Origin: Amia ocellicauda
Taxonomy: Eukaryota; Chordata; Actinopteri; Amiiformes; Amiidae
DNA length: 64,000 nt
Reading direction: 5' to 3'
Assembly (NCBI RefSeq): GCF_036373705.1
Contig: NC_089864.1
Span: 244,501 to 308,500 of the forward strand
Below are positions 10,771 to 22,559 of this stretch, one piece after another. Below the pieces are notes generated by a model, which worked only from the letters and a program-made list of their open reading frames with translations, was not told the origin of the DNA and did no database searches. Every line of letters begins with the position of its first letter. The stretch's first letter is position 1. A program made the translations under genes and the position numbers.

Positions 10771-12163
10771 TGTGTTAGTACTGACCACCTACTGCCTTAG
10801 TGTCTGGACTGGTCTCTATACACACTGTAGTGTTCTGGTCACTATACACACTAGTCTCTGTGTGTAACACTGGTCCTGTTCTGACTCTGTGTTTCTCCCC
10901 ACAGGAGCCCAGAAGCCCACCTACTCTTCTGCCCCAGGTGAGTCAAAGACAGTGAGAGGGAGTGGAGAGGGTGGGAGGCAGAGACAGTGCTATTTTACTT
11001 TGGTGAAAGAAAAAATCTTGACTACATAGTGCTTTTTGCTTACTGACCTAATTACACACGTTTGAACTATAATAGAACTTTTGGGACAAGAGATCTAAGT
11101 GAGCCTTGTATTAAATCAAATCAAATTGTACCTCTGACTGACTGCCTGCTCTGCTCCTCTGTTTGTGTCTCAGTGATGAATCCTGTTAAGCACAATCTCA
11201 TTACTTCAGAATGTGGTAAGTATGGAGATGTATTTTTGATGAATGTGATTGTTTTATTTTATTTACCTATTCTACATGTATATGTGTGTTAAACTTTGAT
11301 TTTCATGGTGTGGCAGTTTACAAACATCCTGTCTTAAGTTTAATCATTGTACTTTTCTCTATAGTATTTTATAGTTTAATTAATAATATTTAACCAAAGC
11401 CTACGCCAGGTCAAAACCTAGCAGACCTATTCACAAATTGCAACCTTCTACTATAGCACGTTTCTATTGATCGGTAAGTAGTAGAACATGGCTTCTGGCA
11501 CGAATGTAAATTTTCTAACCACATTAATGGAGAAACATAATCATCCCTTTGATTATGTGAGAGGTGACGTCATGAACGACATCGATTTGCCCTGAAACAA
11601 GTCAAGCCAGGGTTCTTCCTCATGCTTGTCCTGACTGGCTGCTTTCTTTCAGGTGCTGATTCGCTCTATGATACCTGTTCCTCCACTTCCTCTTCGGACT
11701 CACGGTAAGTCCTGAGTGACGTTTCCTGGTGCAAATGAAAACGCCACCTCTGTCAGGAATAAATGTGAATGTGTCTGAAAGGGTTATACCCCTGTACTGT
11801 CACACACCTGTATTGTATATTCAAACAGATTCTGCTACAGAATTCTGAATCTGAAGGCTAAAGATCTCATCTCACGTAACCCTCTGATGATAAGGTTGAT
11901 GGTGTGAAAGGCCATTTGAAGTACCCCAGGGGCGGTATAAATGGCATAGGGATTGATTTATCAGTTCATCTGTAGCAGGCATAACCAGACGATCTCTGAA
12001 TCAGACACCCCAGATTTTTTTTTTTTTGTATCTTTCAAATCTGTGCAAGTTGTAAGACACAATGAGTTCTGGAGCTGATGTATCTGGCGGTTTAGGGATG
12101 TTTTTAATCATTGTAATATTTATGGTATCCTTTCTGTGTTGCAGAACCCCTCTTACGAAGTAG

Positions 12164-13010
12164 AATTCCCATCTGTGCTTGTGTGTGATCAACGCTTGCT
12201 GAAGATGACTGCAGGAAGCATATACATTGTTTTAGTAGTGTAAAGTGATCTTTTTTTATCATGTACTGCTCTCTAGACCTGGGACATATACTATTGAATA
12301 GAATAGTTTAAATATTGAAAGAGTATTTAAAACTACTCATGTATTTTTAGCCATAGCATTAATGTAAGCAGTTAAGTCTTAATTGGGGTTGTAAACTACT
12401 GGAGTTAGGGTCACAATAGTACAATTCTGAACTCCGATACAATACCAGTTTAGTTTCATGATGCTTGATACCATGGGGGGGTCTGGGGAATACATCTGAA
12501 CAAAATCTTCATTCCAGGACTAATTAAGCTTTTTTACAATTGCCAGGTTCCTTGACAGAAAGACGAGTATTTCATAGTTGTCCTGGCTCAGCCTTGAATG
12601 TGACAGACTGCAGATGAGCCCAGAGACACTGAAAACTCACTCTGATGCAAAGCGGAAATGCACAAATGCTTTCTGGCAAACTGAGAGCAGAGGCAGACTT
12701 TTTTCACTGGTTCTCCACCAAGCAAGCACCAAACTCACTGGCCAGTTTTTCCTGTTGGGAGGGCTGTGCAGTGCTGGATGGGGCCTCTCCTGTCCTTTGT
12801 TTGTTCACTTTTTCCACTTTTTATGCTTAAGATTAAGATTTTATAATTATTGGTACCTCTTAAAGTGTGTGTATTGGGATACACAGTGCTGTAAGATTGT
12901 GTACATGGCACAGGGTGGTTTCTATTCAGTAAGGTTTTTTGATGAACTTGTTGACCAAATGTTTTTATTCAGGGAAATCAGCACCAATAAAAAAGCAACA
13001 ATACAAGTGT
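12164..13010 (+). other. Probable 3' untranslated region of gene B
   Basis: No gene is visible between the gene B stop and an AATAAA at 12986-12991. A 148-codon open frame from 12578 has no recognisable domain. The true 3' end is not defined by sequence alone. Confidence 0.35.
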
Positions 13011-13299
13011 TTCCTCCTTTTTAAAAGTTTTCCACTGCCCCCCTACCCCACCCCTAGAAGGACCACAAGCAACAAGAGTCAGCAGCTGTCTTCCAGGCCC
13101 GTACGTTTTCCCCCCCTGGCTCCATGGATCCGCGCCATGGAAAGCTCCATATTAATGACATCTAGAAAAGAGCAAACCCAGTGTAGCCAGGTAAGAGAGT
13201 GAGGAGGCTGCCAGAGGAGCGCCAATGTCTTCTCGGCCACCATGAGGCCTGCAAGCCATGTCCGTCTCTGCTGCAGTGCCACGCACACATTTCTTTAGC

Positions 13300-13940
13300 C
13301 CCATGTTTCCACTTCCCCCTGCTAAATATTTGGACAAATTGCATTCTTTGATTTCTACTTTTATATGGAATCAAACTTTCCACTCTTTAACGTGATACAT
13401 CTACATGCGGATTATCCTTCCCTGATTTCAAATATCATTTTTGTACTATGAATGATCACTACTTGGCTTGACCCCAATGCCCCTGTATTGTGATGACCAA
13501 TTAAGGTAAGCATTTTATGTCCACACAAGGATCTGATTAATTCTGCAGTACCTCTTAAGCACTGGGGAACTGAGCTACCATGACCCAAAATAAAATTGCT
13601 ACTAGATCAAGGGGGAAAGACTACTGGTATAGTCTCTACACTTTACTCCCTTTTTTGATAGCCTCCTACAGGCCCCCATCAATATACACTTTTTGGACCT
13701 ATCTGTCACTGGTGATGAGATATCTTGGGAGACTGTCTAGGGTAATATAAAGCGATCCTCCAGGAACCATAATTACCAGCTTATTCATTTTAATCTTATA
13801 CACAGGACATATTTGACCCCTCGAAAACTATATCGGATTAAACTTGCCCCTAGCCCTAATTGCACTCGTTGTCCCCAGGGTCCCATCCGTACTTTGTTGC
13901 ATATGTTTTGGGAATGCATCTTTGTCTTCCATTCTTAAAA
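13300..13940 (+). mobile_element. L1/Tx1-like LINE ORF2 C-terminal relic
   Basis: The conceptual plus-strand frame, interrupted by stops, reads HRTYLTPRKLYRIKLAPS, then CTRCPQGPIRTLLHMFWEC. This is the typical C-terminal segment of L1-type ORF2 with its cysteine/histidine pattern. Upstream pieces (LISTFIWNQTF) match the usual preceding region. Both ends are degraded. The stretch 13950-14800 shows nothing recognisable. Confidence 0.7.
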
Positions 13941-14859
13941 CAGACATTCCTCATTCTTCCTGAGTATTACTACTGGTCGATGACACGTCTCTTAATTTAA
14001 TACTTTCCTAAAATATATTGAAATCCTGAATCAGATAGATCATAAAATGTATGTAACTCCTTACAAAATAAACTTCAAAAATAATTAGCTTTTTAAATGA
14101 AGCCAAGTCCTGTACCGTTATCACAGTTTTGTTTCTTTTCCTTCACTTGCTCACACTCTTGCACACTTTGCCTGTCCACCACAGAAAGTCAGGTGCTGCC
14201 CTGTTTTATTGAGGAACAGCGGTCATGTGTGTCACCCCCAAGTAATTTTCCTCCACCGGGGTCTGGGGAGGTACAGGGCAGTGTGGGGCAGATCCTCACC
14301 GCACCATCCAGCGTGGCATTATAGGTATTTGGAAGTATAGTAGGACACGGTGGCTCCCCCTGCTCGAGCTAGAGGATAGCGGCCACTGCCTGACCCCAAT
14401 TTGGAGACCTAAATTGGATCAGACCATGGACCTCTGCGTACACTTCCACACTACGACCATGAGAATGCCTAAGCCTCTGAACCCTTGCCTGATGCTGTGA
14501 TTTGCAATGTGTGTTTTATATATGTATGTATAAGGAGTTCATAGGAAGCTATTTATAAAAAAAAAATAGACATAATATATTTTAAACAATCATGTACAAA
14601 AACACAAACACACCAGTTTTTTTCTTACTGTAGGACAGGAGTAGTTACTCTGGTTCAGCCCTGCGGGAGCTCTCTGGTAACACATTGCGCTTTACAGATG
14701 AGTTGTATATCTATCTAAGTATCTAAGGGGCACCAGAATCAAAGGGGTTTTATATTGATCCACACAGACAGAAGACACAAACAGTGCTACTGGATTGTAA
14801 GACCAGGCTTTTATTCGGGTGGGGTGGATAGGGTGTGACTGGAAGGATTCTCTCCACTC

Positions 14860-17420
14860 TCATAGGTCGAAGAAGGTGGGCAGCTGGTTTCCCAGGATGC
14901 ACTGCTCCTGGGCACCTTCCTTCTCAATGGTGACGAGATAGGCCACGCCCCCACTGGAGCCGTCTCGGCCCATAGCCAGCGTCAGAGCTGAAGGATGGGG
15001 AGAGGAAAAAGGAGAGAGAGAGTTAACCACTACACAATGACAGAGCCATTCGAACAGAACAACTACAGCACACAATTATAGCCAGAGATTTGAAAGACAG
15101 GGACTAATGAGAAGAGAGGGAGAGTATAACCAGTGAAAATCAGACTCTCTGTTGATGGAGGGATAGAGAGCTGAGGAGAGGAGGAGACTCACTGTTGATG
15201 ACGAACTCCTGGCAGTCCTTGCGGCTCATGCCAGGCCGGTACTCCGCGTCCACGAAGCCGTAGATATAGGAGCTGCCTGAGCCGCCCACTGCGAACGCCT
15301 GTCTAGAGAGCAGGCCGTCCAGAGTCACGTACACCTGCACACAGACACACCTGGATAATATACACCTGTACAAACACACACACACACATGCCTGTACCAT
15401 ATATACACCTGCACACAGTCACACCTGTTTAATATACACCTGTACAAATACACACAACTGTACCATATATACACATGGATATATACACCTGTTCCATATA
15501 TACACCTGCACACAGACACACCTGTACCATATATACACCTTCACAAACACACACAGACACACTGGATAATATACACCTGTACAAACACACATCGGACCAC
15601 ACAGGCCAGCCTTCGCTCCCCACGTGCATCAATGAGCCTTGGCCGCCCATGACCCTGTCGCCGGTTCAGCGCTTTTCCTTCCTTGGACACTTTTGATAGG
15701 TACTGACCACTGCAGACCAGGAACACCCCACAAGAGCTGCAGTTTTGGAGATGCTCTGACCCTGTCGTCTAGTCATCACAATGTGGTCCTTGTCAAAGTC
15801 GCTCAGATCCTTACGCTGCCCTTGGTGTCCCACACATGCCCTCACCCACTTGTCCAGAATATGGTGCAAGACTCATCTGACCAGATCACTTTTTCCCACA
15901 TCTCTGTAGACCAGTGCCTACGGTTTTTGCACCACTGAACTCTCAGATGTGCATTTGTCTTTGTAATGAGGCATTTATGCACTGCAGCCCTACTATAATA
16001 TCCTCTCTGTGTAGTTCTCAACGGACTGTTCTTGCTGACACAGTCTGATCACGTCCTGCACTGACATTCTCAGTCACCTGGGAAAAAGTTGCTCTTCCGT
16101 TTGTCCTTGCATATCACAGTAATGCATGAGCATCAGGTCATTGGATGTGCACTTTCCACCACAATGTCCAACCCTATTGACTGATGTCTTTCCCATAGAT
16201 GCAGATGCAACTTTTGTGACTGAAACTCCTGCCATTCGTGCCCCAATAATGACCCCTCTTTCAAAGTCACTTTCAAAGATCCTTTCCTCTTGCCATCTTG
16301 ATACAAATTGAGGTAAACTAATTATAAATACATACACCTGGATACAGAGACACAACTAGATACACACACCTGTGTCATATTTACCATGGCTGTCAAAAGT
16401 ATTCACCCCCTTGGACTTTTCCACATGTCATTGTGTTAAAACATGAAATCAGAATGGATTTAATCAGGAGTTTTTAACCTAATCAACACAGAAACTGTCA
16501 ATAATAATAGTGAAAATTAATTACAAATACAAAACAGAAAATAATTGAATGCATAAGTAGTCAGCCCCTTCAGTCAATATTTGGTAGAGGTGCCTTTTGG
16601 CAGCAATTACAGCCATGAGTCTTTGTGGATAAGTCTCTACCAGCTGTGCACATCTGGACACAGCAATTGTTGCCCATTCTTCTTTGCAGAATTGCTCAAG
16701 CTCCATTAAGTTGGATGGGGACCTTTGGAAGACTGTAACTGGAAGACAGAAAATGTCATACCAATCCACAAGAGAGGGGACAAAACTGAGCCAGTTGGAG
16801 ATAGTCAACATGGGTTTAGACGATCATGGCAGATCATGTCTTACTAATTTATTATAATTTTTTGAACATGCAACTGCAGCTGTAGATAATGTGAAAGCAT
16901 ATGATATGATATACTTAGATTTTCAGAAAGCTTTTGATAAGGTTCCACACCAAAGACTGATCCTCAAATTGGAAGCTGTTGGCATTCAGGGTAATGTAAG
17001 TAGATGGATTATGAACTGGTTGATGTCTAGGAAACAGAGGGTGTCGATTAGAGGAGTCGCTTCTAACTGGAGTGAGGTTGTTAGTGGAGATCCACAGGGA
17101 TCAGTACTAGGGCCTGTGCTGTTTCTAATCTATATCAATGATCTAGACTACGTGACTTCTAAAGACAATTGGTTTCACCACAGCTCAATCAGGTGTGTCA
17201 GAGCAAAAGGGGGTGATTACTTATACATTCAAGTGTTTTCTGTGTTGTTTGTGTTTGTAATTTATTTAGAACAGTTTGCAAATTATATTTTTCATTTTGA
17301 CATTATGGACATTGTCTGAGTTGATCAGTGGCAAAAACTCCTGATAAAATCCATTCTGATTTAATGTTTTAACACAAAGTCCAAGGGGGTGAATACTTTT
17401 GAGAGCCACTGTATATGTCT

Positions 17421-17477
<57 letters not shown>

Positions 17478-20400
17478 CTGTACTATATATTCACACAGAC
17501 ACACCTGGATATCAAACATACAGCTAGAAATATATGCCTGTACAATATGTATGCACTTGACATTAGCTGATCCAGAATTATATACATCGGGTACAGAGAG
17601 ATACACTTGTATGTATACACCAACACACTTTTTATACCAGATTTACATACAGAAACACTGGCCTCCCCCACTGACCTGCCCACCCCGGCGGCGGTCCCAG
17701 CCGGCCACGATCAGGTGCGCTGACAGCTCCTCCTTGTACTTGTAGGAGATGTTTCTGACCAGAGAGGCAGCGGACTGGACCAGAGGGTCCTCCCCAATCT
17801 CTATACTGAGAGAAAGAGAGAGAGAGAGGGTGGGGAGTGAGGCAGGGCTGCGGTCTGAGCCCAACACTGTTCAACATCTACATCAATGAGTTGGCAACAG
17901 TTTTGGAGCAGTCTGATGCCCCTGGCCTCACCCTAAATGACACAGAAGTCAAATTCCTGCTCTATGCGGATGACCTAGTCTTGCTGTCGCCCACAGAGCA
18001 GGGGCTTCAGCAAAACCTGGCACTGCTAGAGCAGTACTGTCAGTCCTGGGCCCTGGCAGTAAACATGAAGAAGACAAAGATCATGATTTTCCAAAAAAAT
18101 GCCAGACCTCAGGGAAACAAATACCACTTCACGATAGGCAACACTACCATAGAACACACCTCACACTACACTTACCTGGGCCTGACTATTAGTGTGTCAG
18201 GGGGTTTTAACCTGGCAGTGAAGGCACTCAAAGACAAAGCAAGAAGAGCTTTCTACGCAATCAGAAGAAGATTCTATAAAATTAATATTCCAGTCAAAAT
18301 CTGGCTCAAACTAATTGACAGTGTGATCCAGCCCATTGCGCTGTACAGTAGTGAAGTATGGGGTCCACTCAGTCAACAGGACTACACTAGGTGGGACAAA
18401 CATCCAATAGAGACCCTGCATGCTGAACTCTATAAAAACATACTGCAGGTGCACAGGAACACACCAAACCACGCATGCAGGGCAGAATTAGGCCGCTTCC
18501 CAACCCTCATTAATATAAAGAAAAGAGCACTGAAATTCTGGATGCACCTGAAGAAAAGTGAGTCAGACTCACTCCAGTACAAGGCCCTCCAAACCCAAGA
18601 GCTCAGCCCTGAAAAGAGTCCCCTGAGTCAGCTGGCCCTGAAGCTCACGGCACTGACCCCCGCTAATACTGCGAACAGAGACCAGCTTCAAGTCAGCACT
18701 GCTTACCTGCCCCCAATTAGAGTCAACCAAATCATAAAGATAACCAAAACCTCCTATCTGGAACATTGGAAAAATGAAACCAAATCCCAAAGTAAACTGG
18801 ATTGCTATCGGGCCCTAAACAGAGAATACACCCTGGCAGAGTCTCTCTTCACTGTCAGAGATACGAAGCAGAGACGGATCCTGACCCAGTACAGGCTCAG
18901 TGACCACAGCCTGGCCAGAGAGACGGGCCGACAAAGGCAGAGCTGGCTGCCCAGAGAGGAGCGGCGCTGTGGTCACTGAGAGACAGGAGAGGTCCAGACA
19001 GAGATGCACTTCCTCCTCCAATTCACAAATATTATAAAATCATTTTCTGAATTGATACATGAAAAACAAATAGCTATCCTCCCGGGGGAGGGACACACAG
19101 CCCCCCTGGCCGCCCAATATGTAGCCGCTGCCACAGCCTGAGGGGCTCACTGTGAAAACATACATGAGCACCAGCTGTAAACTTGTAAACTATAAATTAA
19201 GTAAATGTCCATGTCTATTAAGATTTTATTTATAAATTATATTGTACTGTTTCAATTTTTTTTCTCTCCTTTTTCTTACCTTTTATTATTTTTCAATGTA
19301 TGTATATAATATACACTCACCTAAAGGATTATTAGGAACACCATACTAATACTGTGTTTGACCCCCTTTCGCCTTCAGAACTGCCTTAATTCTACGTGGC
19401 ATTGATTCAACAAGGTGCTGAAAGCATTCTTTAGAAATGTTGGTCCATATTGATAGGATAGCATCTTGCAGTTGATGGAGATTTGTGGGATGCACATCCA
19501 GGGCACGAAGCTCCCGTTCCACCACATCCCAAAGATGCTCTATTGGGTTGAGATCTGGTGACTGTGGGGGCCAGTTTAGTACAGTGAACTCATTGTCATG
19601 TTCAAGAAACCAATTTGAAATGATTCGACCTTTGTGACATGGTGCATTATCCTGCTGGAAGTAGCCATCAGAGGATGGGTACATGGTGGTCATAAAGGGA
19701 TGGACATGGTCAGAAACAATGCTCAGGTAGGCCGTGGCATTTAAACGATTCCCAATTGGCACTAAGGGGCCTAAAGTGTGCCAAGAAAACATCCCCCACA
19801 CCATTACACCACCACCACCAGCCTGCACAGTGGTAACAAGGCATGATGGATCCATGTTCTCATTCTGTTTACGCCAAATTCTGACTCTACCATCTGAATG
19901 TCTCAACAGAAATCGAGACTCATCAGACCAGGCAACATTTTTCCAGTCTTCAGCTGTCCAATTTTGGTGAGCTTGTGCAAATTGTAGCCTCTTTTTCCTA
20001 TTTGTAGTGGAGATGAGTGGTACCCGGTGGGGTCTTCTGCTGTTGTAGCCCATCCGCCTCAAGGTTGTACGTGTTGTGGCTTCACAAATGCTTTGCTGCA
20101 TACCTCGGTTGTAACGAGTGGTTATTTCAGTCAAAGTTGCTCTTCTATCAGCTTGAATCAGTCGGCCCATTCTCCTCTGACCTCTAGCATCAACAAGGCA
20201 TTTTCGCCCACAGGACTGCCGCATACTGGATGTTTTTCCCTTTTCACACCATTCTTTGTTAAACCTAGAAATGGTTGTGCGTGAAAATCCCAGTAACTGA
20301 GCAGATTGTGAAATACTCAGACCGGCCCGTCTGGCACCAACAACCATGCCACGCTCAAAATTGCTTAAATCACCTTTCTTTCCCATTCAGACATTCAGTT

Positions 20401-20633
20401 TGGAGTTCAGGAGATTGTCTTGACCAGGACCACACCCCTAAATGCATTGAAGCAACTGCCATGTGATTGGTTGGTTAGATAATTGCATTAATGAGAAATT
20501 GAACAGGTGTTCCTAATAATCCTTTAGGTGAGTGTATAACTGCTTTGGCAACACTACAAAACTGTTTGTCATGCCAATAAAGCACCCTTGAATTGAATTG
20601 AATTGAATTGAGAGAGAGAGAGATAGAGGGAGG

Positions 20634-20672
<39 letters not shown>

Positions 20673-22327
20673 AGGGAGGGAGGGAGGGAGGGAGAGAGAG
20701 AGAGGGAGAGGGAGTACCAGTCCCAAGTCTCTGACTGACCTGTGGACGTCCAGCTGGTAGTTGACGATGTCTGCTATGGTCTGGGCATCGGCCGCGGAGC
20801 CGGACAGCGCGCAGTACACCTTGTCATGGAGAGGAGAGAGCTTATTCATCACCCTGTTCACCACCGAATCCCTGAGAAAGAGAGAGAGAGAGAGATAATA
20901 TATACACACTGAAAGAAAGGAGGAGGGGAGAGGGATATAGGGAAGAGAGAAGAGAGAAGAGAGAGAGGGGGGGAGGGTAAACAGAAGTTCATTCACTACA
21001 CAAAGAGAAATGACAGGGGACAGGGAAGCGCGGATACTATGGAGGGTGATCAGTGCCAAAATGAAGATGAACGTGATTATGAACATGAAGATGAACATGA
21101 AGATGATTATGAACATGAAGATGATTATGAACATGATTATGAACATGAAGATGATTATGAAGATGAACATGAAGATGATTATGAACATGAAGATGAACAT
21201 GAAGATGATTATGAGCATGAAGATGATTATGAAGACGAACATGAAGAGGATTATGAGCTCTGGATAGGACAATACGCGCACTGGTCCCGCCCACCAGCTC
21301 TGATTGACAGAGTTCAATGTTTTGTCACATCGAAAAAAAGAAATACAAGAGACGCTACGAAATGTAGAAGCGCATTGAGACAAACGGGCAATAAATATAT
21401 ACATATTGAAATAAATAAACAAATAAATAGACGAATAAATAAATAGATAGCCCTAAATGTCCATGTATTTGTATAATCGTGCATTTATGTTCTCTGTGTA
21501 TGTATTTAAAATGTAAGCTTGGATAGTCCTCCAGTCCTCCAGTCTCACAGTCGTGCGCTTTAACCAGTACTGGAGCCTCGCTATGGCGCTGCGGTGAATG
21601 TGCATTGTGACGTGGAGAGCGGGTTCGAGTATGAATACAGCCTTGCTATGTCTTTATGTGTGTGTACTATAGCTCCACAACACATTGTATAAAGCCTAGT
21701 CAAATCTAGGACTTAATCTAACACGTCCCTTTATCTATAGATACCGTGTGAGCGAGTAGATGTGTCTGTAAATTTCCCCGAATAAAAACAAACAAAACAA
21801 ACAAAGCATCTTCATCAGTGGGATTTTCTGTTTCCAAATTATGATGTATGGATGATGTTTTTTAGGTATAAATATGGTGGGCGGGACCAGTGCGCGTATT
21901 GTCCTATCCAGAGCTCATAATCATCTTCATCTTTATAATCACCTTCATAATCATCTTCATGTTCATACTCATCTTCATGTTCATCTTCATGTTCATAATC
22001 ATCTTCATAATCATCTTCATGTTTATAATCACATTCATCTTAAATTTGGCACTGATCACCCTACATAGATACAGACTCACCCTGCGGACACTCTGGAGTC
22101 GGAGCCCAGCACCACTCCTCCCTCAAACTCTATCGCTATAATCGTCGTCTGCGAGAGAGAGAATTAAAGAAAAATGAACATAAGGGTTACTGGAAGTAGC
22201 ACATATACAACAATTGTTCATTTAGACAAATGAAAGTCGACTCAACATTTCTCTAAGAGACTTAGCTCGGCTCACGCACCCCCAGCGCCAACCCGGACCC
22301 GGACCCGGACCCCAGCCCTGTCTGCAT
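14860..22327 (-). CDS. psmb9: Proteasome subunit beta type-9 (beta1i, LMP2)
   Basis: This is the inducible beta1 catalytic subunit of the 20S immunoproteasome. Six exons on the minus strand: 22327-22280 (48 bp), 22148-22081 (68), 20871-20740 (132), 17805-17676 (130), 15334-15193 (142), 14987-14860 (128). They give 648 bp and 215 residues with clean GT/AG sites. The 16-residue propeptide is rich in Gly-Ser and ends in G before the catalytic TTIIA, so self-cleavage exposes Thr1. Asp17, Lys33, and SGSAADAQ are present. Leu45 in the S1 pocket is the beta1i signature. The C-terminus reads [11 protein letters not shown], close to mammalian PSMB9. Mature length is 199, as in mammals. A poly(A) signal lies at 14814-14809. 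The introns are inflated by transposons to about 7.5 kb in total. An ISRE-like site lies 130-155 bp upstream. Confidence 0.96.
15340..15600. repeat. Degenerate repeat of ACACCTGTACCATATATACACC type
   Basis: Diverged tandem units containing ATATACACCTG and ACACAGACACACCTG fill the start of psmb9 intron 4. Related scraps occur at 16330-16380, 17405-17640 and 53680-53715. Confidence 0.65.
15590..16320 (-). mobile_element. Tc1-like transposase N-terminal fragments
   Basis: Two minus-strand fragments lie here. One at about 15590-15870 encodes [20 protein letters not shown] and, in another frame, [20 protein letters not shown], the helix-turn-helix part of the transposase also found at 53808-54692. 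Another at about 16075-16320 encodes [20 protein letters not shown]. Both are frameshifted and have no terminal repeats. Confidence 0.75.
16390..17415. mobile_element. Inverted-repeat DNA transposon with a nested CR1-like LINE fragment
   Basis: The ends are long inverted repeats: AAAAGTATTCACCCCCTTGG near 16396-16415 and its counterpart CCAAGGGGGTGAATACTTTT near 17380-17400. The next 60 bp are also complementary. Between them, about 16735-17150 is a LINE fragment whose reverse transcriptase ([37 protein letters not shown]) is almost identical to the copy at 41180-41430 but has an internal deletion. The LINE therefore landed in an older DNA transposon, itself in psmb9 intron 4. Confidence 0.75.
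17423..17480. repeat. TA / CA dinucleotide microsatellite
   Basis: A TA array of about 40 bp is followed by a short CA array. It lies in psmb9 intron 4 at the edge of the inverted-repeat transposon. Confidence 0.9.
17832..20607 (+). mobile_element. LINE family N, 5'-truncated, reverse transcriptase to 3' tail
   Basis: An open frame of 380 codons (17837-18979) encodes the second half of a non-LTR reverse transcriptase. It begins [18 protein letters not shown], carries the [12 protein letters not shown] active site, and continues into the thumb and C-terminal region. A stop interrupts the final cysteine-rich motif (CGH*). The 3' tail (20537-20607) has GCTTTGGCAACACTAC, TGCCAATAAAGC and a (GAATT)n end running into a GA array. 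A Tc1-like transposon splits the 3' untranslated part. The element lies antisense in psmb9 intron 3, and its truncated 5' end is only about 25 bp from the exon 4 acceptor. The clade (Jockey/I-like or related) is not settled. Confidence 0.85.
19312..20536 (-). mobile_element. Complete Tc1-like transposon with intact transposase
   Basis: The 1,225 bp element has perfect 31 bp terminal inverted repeats beginning TACACTCACCTAAAGGATTA and TA target duplications on both sides. One uninterrupted minus-strand frame (20386-19346) encodes 346 residues. These comprise an N-terminal paired helix-turn-helix region ([20 protein letters not shown]), an arginine-rich linker, and a DDE domain with [15 protein letters not shown] and [12 protein letters not shown]. 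This is the DD34E arrangement of Tc1 elements. Perfect ends and an open frame suggest recent movement. It sits inside the 3' untranslated part of the LINE in psmb9 intron 3. Confidence 0.95.
20605..20712. repeat. GA / GGGA purine tract
   Basis: GA dinucleotides and GGGA tetranucleotides lie between the LINE tail and the donor of psmb9 exon 3 (20740). On the psmb9 strand the tract is polypyrimidine. Confidence 0.9.
21030..21865 (-). repeat. Dispersed repeat with ATCATCTTCATGTTC minisatellite, copy 2
   Basis: This is the reverse complement of copy 1 at 5720-6630. The array (about 21055-21255) reads GAAGATGATTATGAACAT units on the plus strand, and the shared 20-base block is at 21273-21292. The acidic open frame here ([11 protein letters not shown]) mirrors the repeat. 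It lies in psmb9 intron 2. Confidence 0.8.
21866..22055 (+). repeat. Dispersed repeat with ATCATCTTCATGTTC minisatellite, copy 3 (short)
   Basis: The array and the shared block (21879-21898) are again in plus orientation, tail-to-tail with copy 2 and ending about 25 bp before psmb9 exon 2. The central part present in copies 1 and 2 is missing. Confidence 0.75.
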
Positions 22328-22458
22328 CGTTGCTGCTGTCTGTTTCTATAATCCCAAAGCGTTTTTCTAGATATAAAGTATATATCTATAGTTATACAAT
22401 GATTTTAATAGAGACGTGCGCCACTGCTACCGCGTCTGCGAGGCCCGGAGTGCGTCTC

Positions 22459-22482
22459 CACTTTTCCGTTTCACTTTCGCCT
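22459..22482 (-). promoter_or_regulatory. ISRE-like element upstream of psmb9
   Basis: On the psmb9 strand the site reads GCGAAAGTGAAACGGAAAAG. These are three GAAA half sites at ISRE/IRF-E spacing, 130-155 bp 5' of the ATG. It is among the best matches in the window. Confidence 0.75.
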
Positions 22483-22487
22483 TCATC

Positions 22488-22488
<1 letters not shown>

Positions 22489-22549
<61 letters not shown>
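22489..22549. repeat. GA dinucleotide microsatellite
   Basis: About 60 bp of GA repeats lie directly upstream of the psmb9 ISRE-like site. Confidence 0.95.
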
Positions 22550-22559
22550 GCAAAGTATT

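Larger units (their letters stand above)
7517..12163 (+). pseudogene. MHC class I heavy chain, classical type, gene B, frameshifted in alpha1 (leader unresolved)
   Basis: Exons: alpha1 7517-7776 (260 bp), alpha2 7956-8234 (279), alpha3 8379-8648 (270), connecting/transmembrane 9054-9170 (117), cytoplasmic 10905-10937 (33), optional 11174-11215 (42), 11653-11704 (52), terminal 12145-12163 with stop TAG. All splice sites are GT/AG and all phases fit. Alpha1 has 260 bp where genes A and H have 261. Comparison shows one missing base near 7628 (GACAGCAA-ACACAG), which shifts the frame to a stop at about 7693. The frame downstream (EWSEGPQYWDIETQ to FNQS) is otherwise classical. Alpha2 keeps YGCEWD, GYDGRDF, TKLKWD and the second cysteine. 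Alpha3 has both immunoglobulin cysteines. The membrane span is VLIAAVAVALIALAVIAVVA. Everything but the one base looks functional, so this is a very young null allele or a sequence error. Confidence 0.85.

Noticed and set aside
12578-13024. 148-codon open frame after gene B
   Set aside because: There is no recognisable domain, it lies in the probable 3' untranslated region, and its composition fits chance.
21039-21446. Open frame of 135 codons with an acidic EDDYEHEDE repeat
   Set aside because: It is a readout of the ATCATCTTCATGTTC minisatellite; the same array gives HNHLHVH or MKMIMNM frames on other strands and in the other copies.
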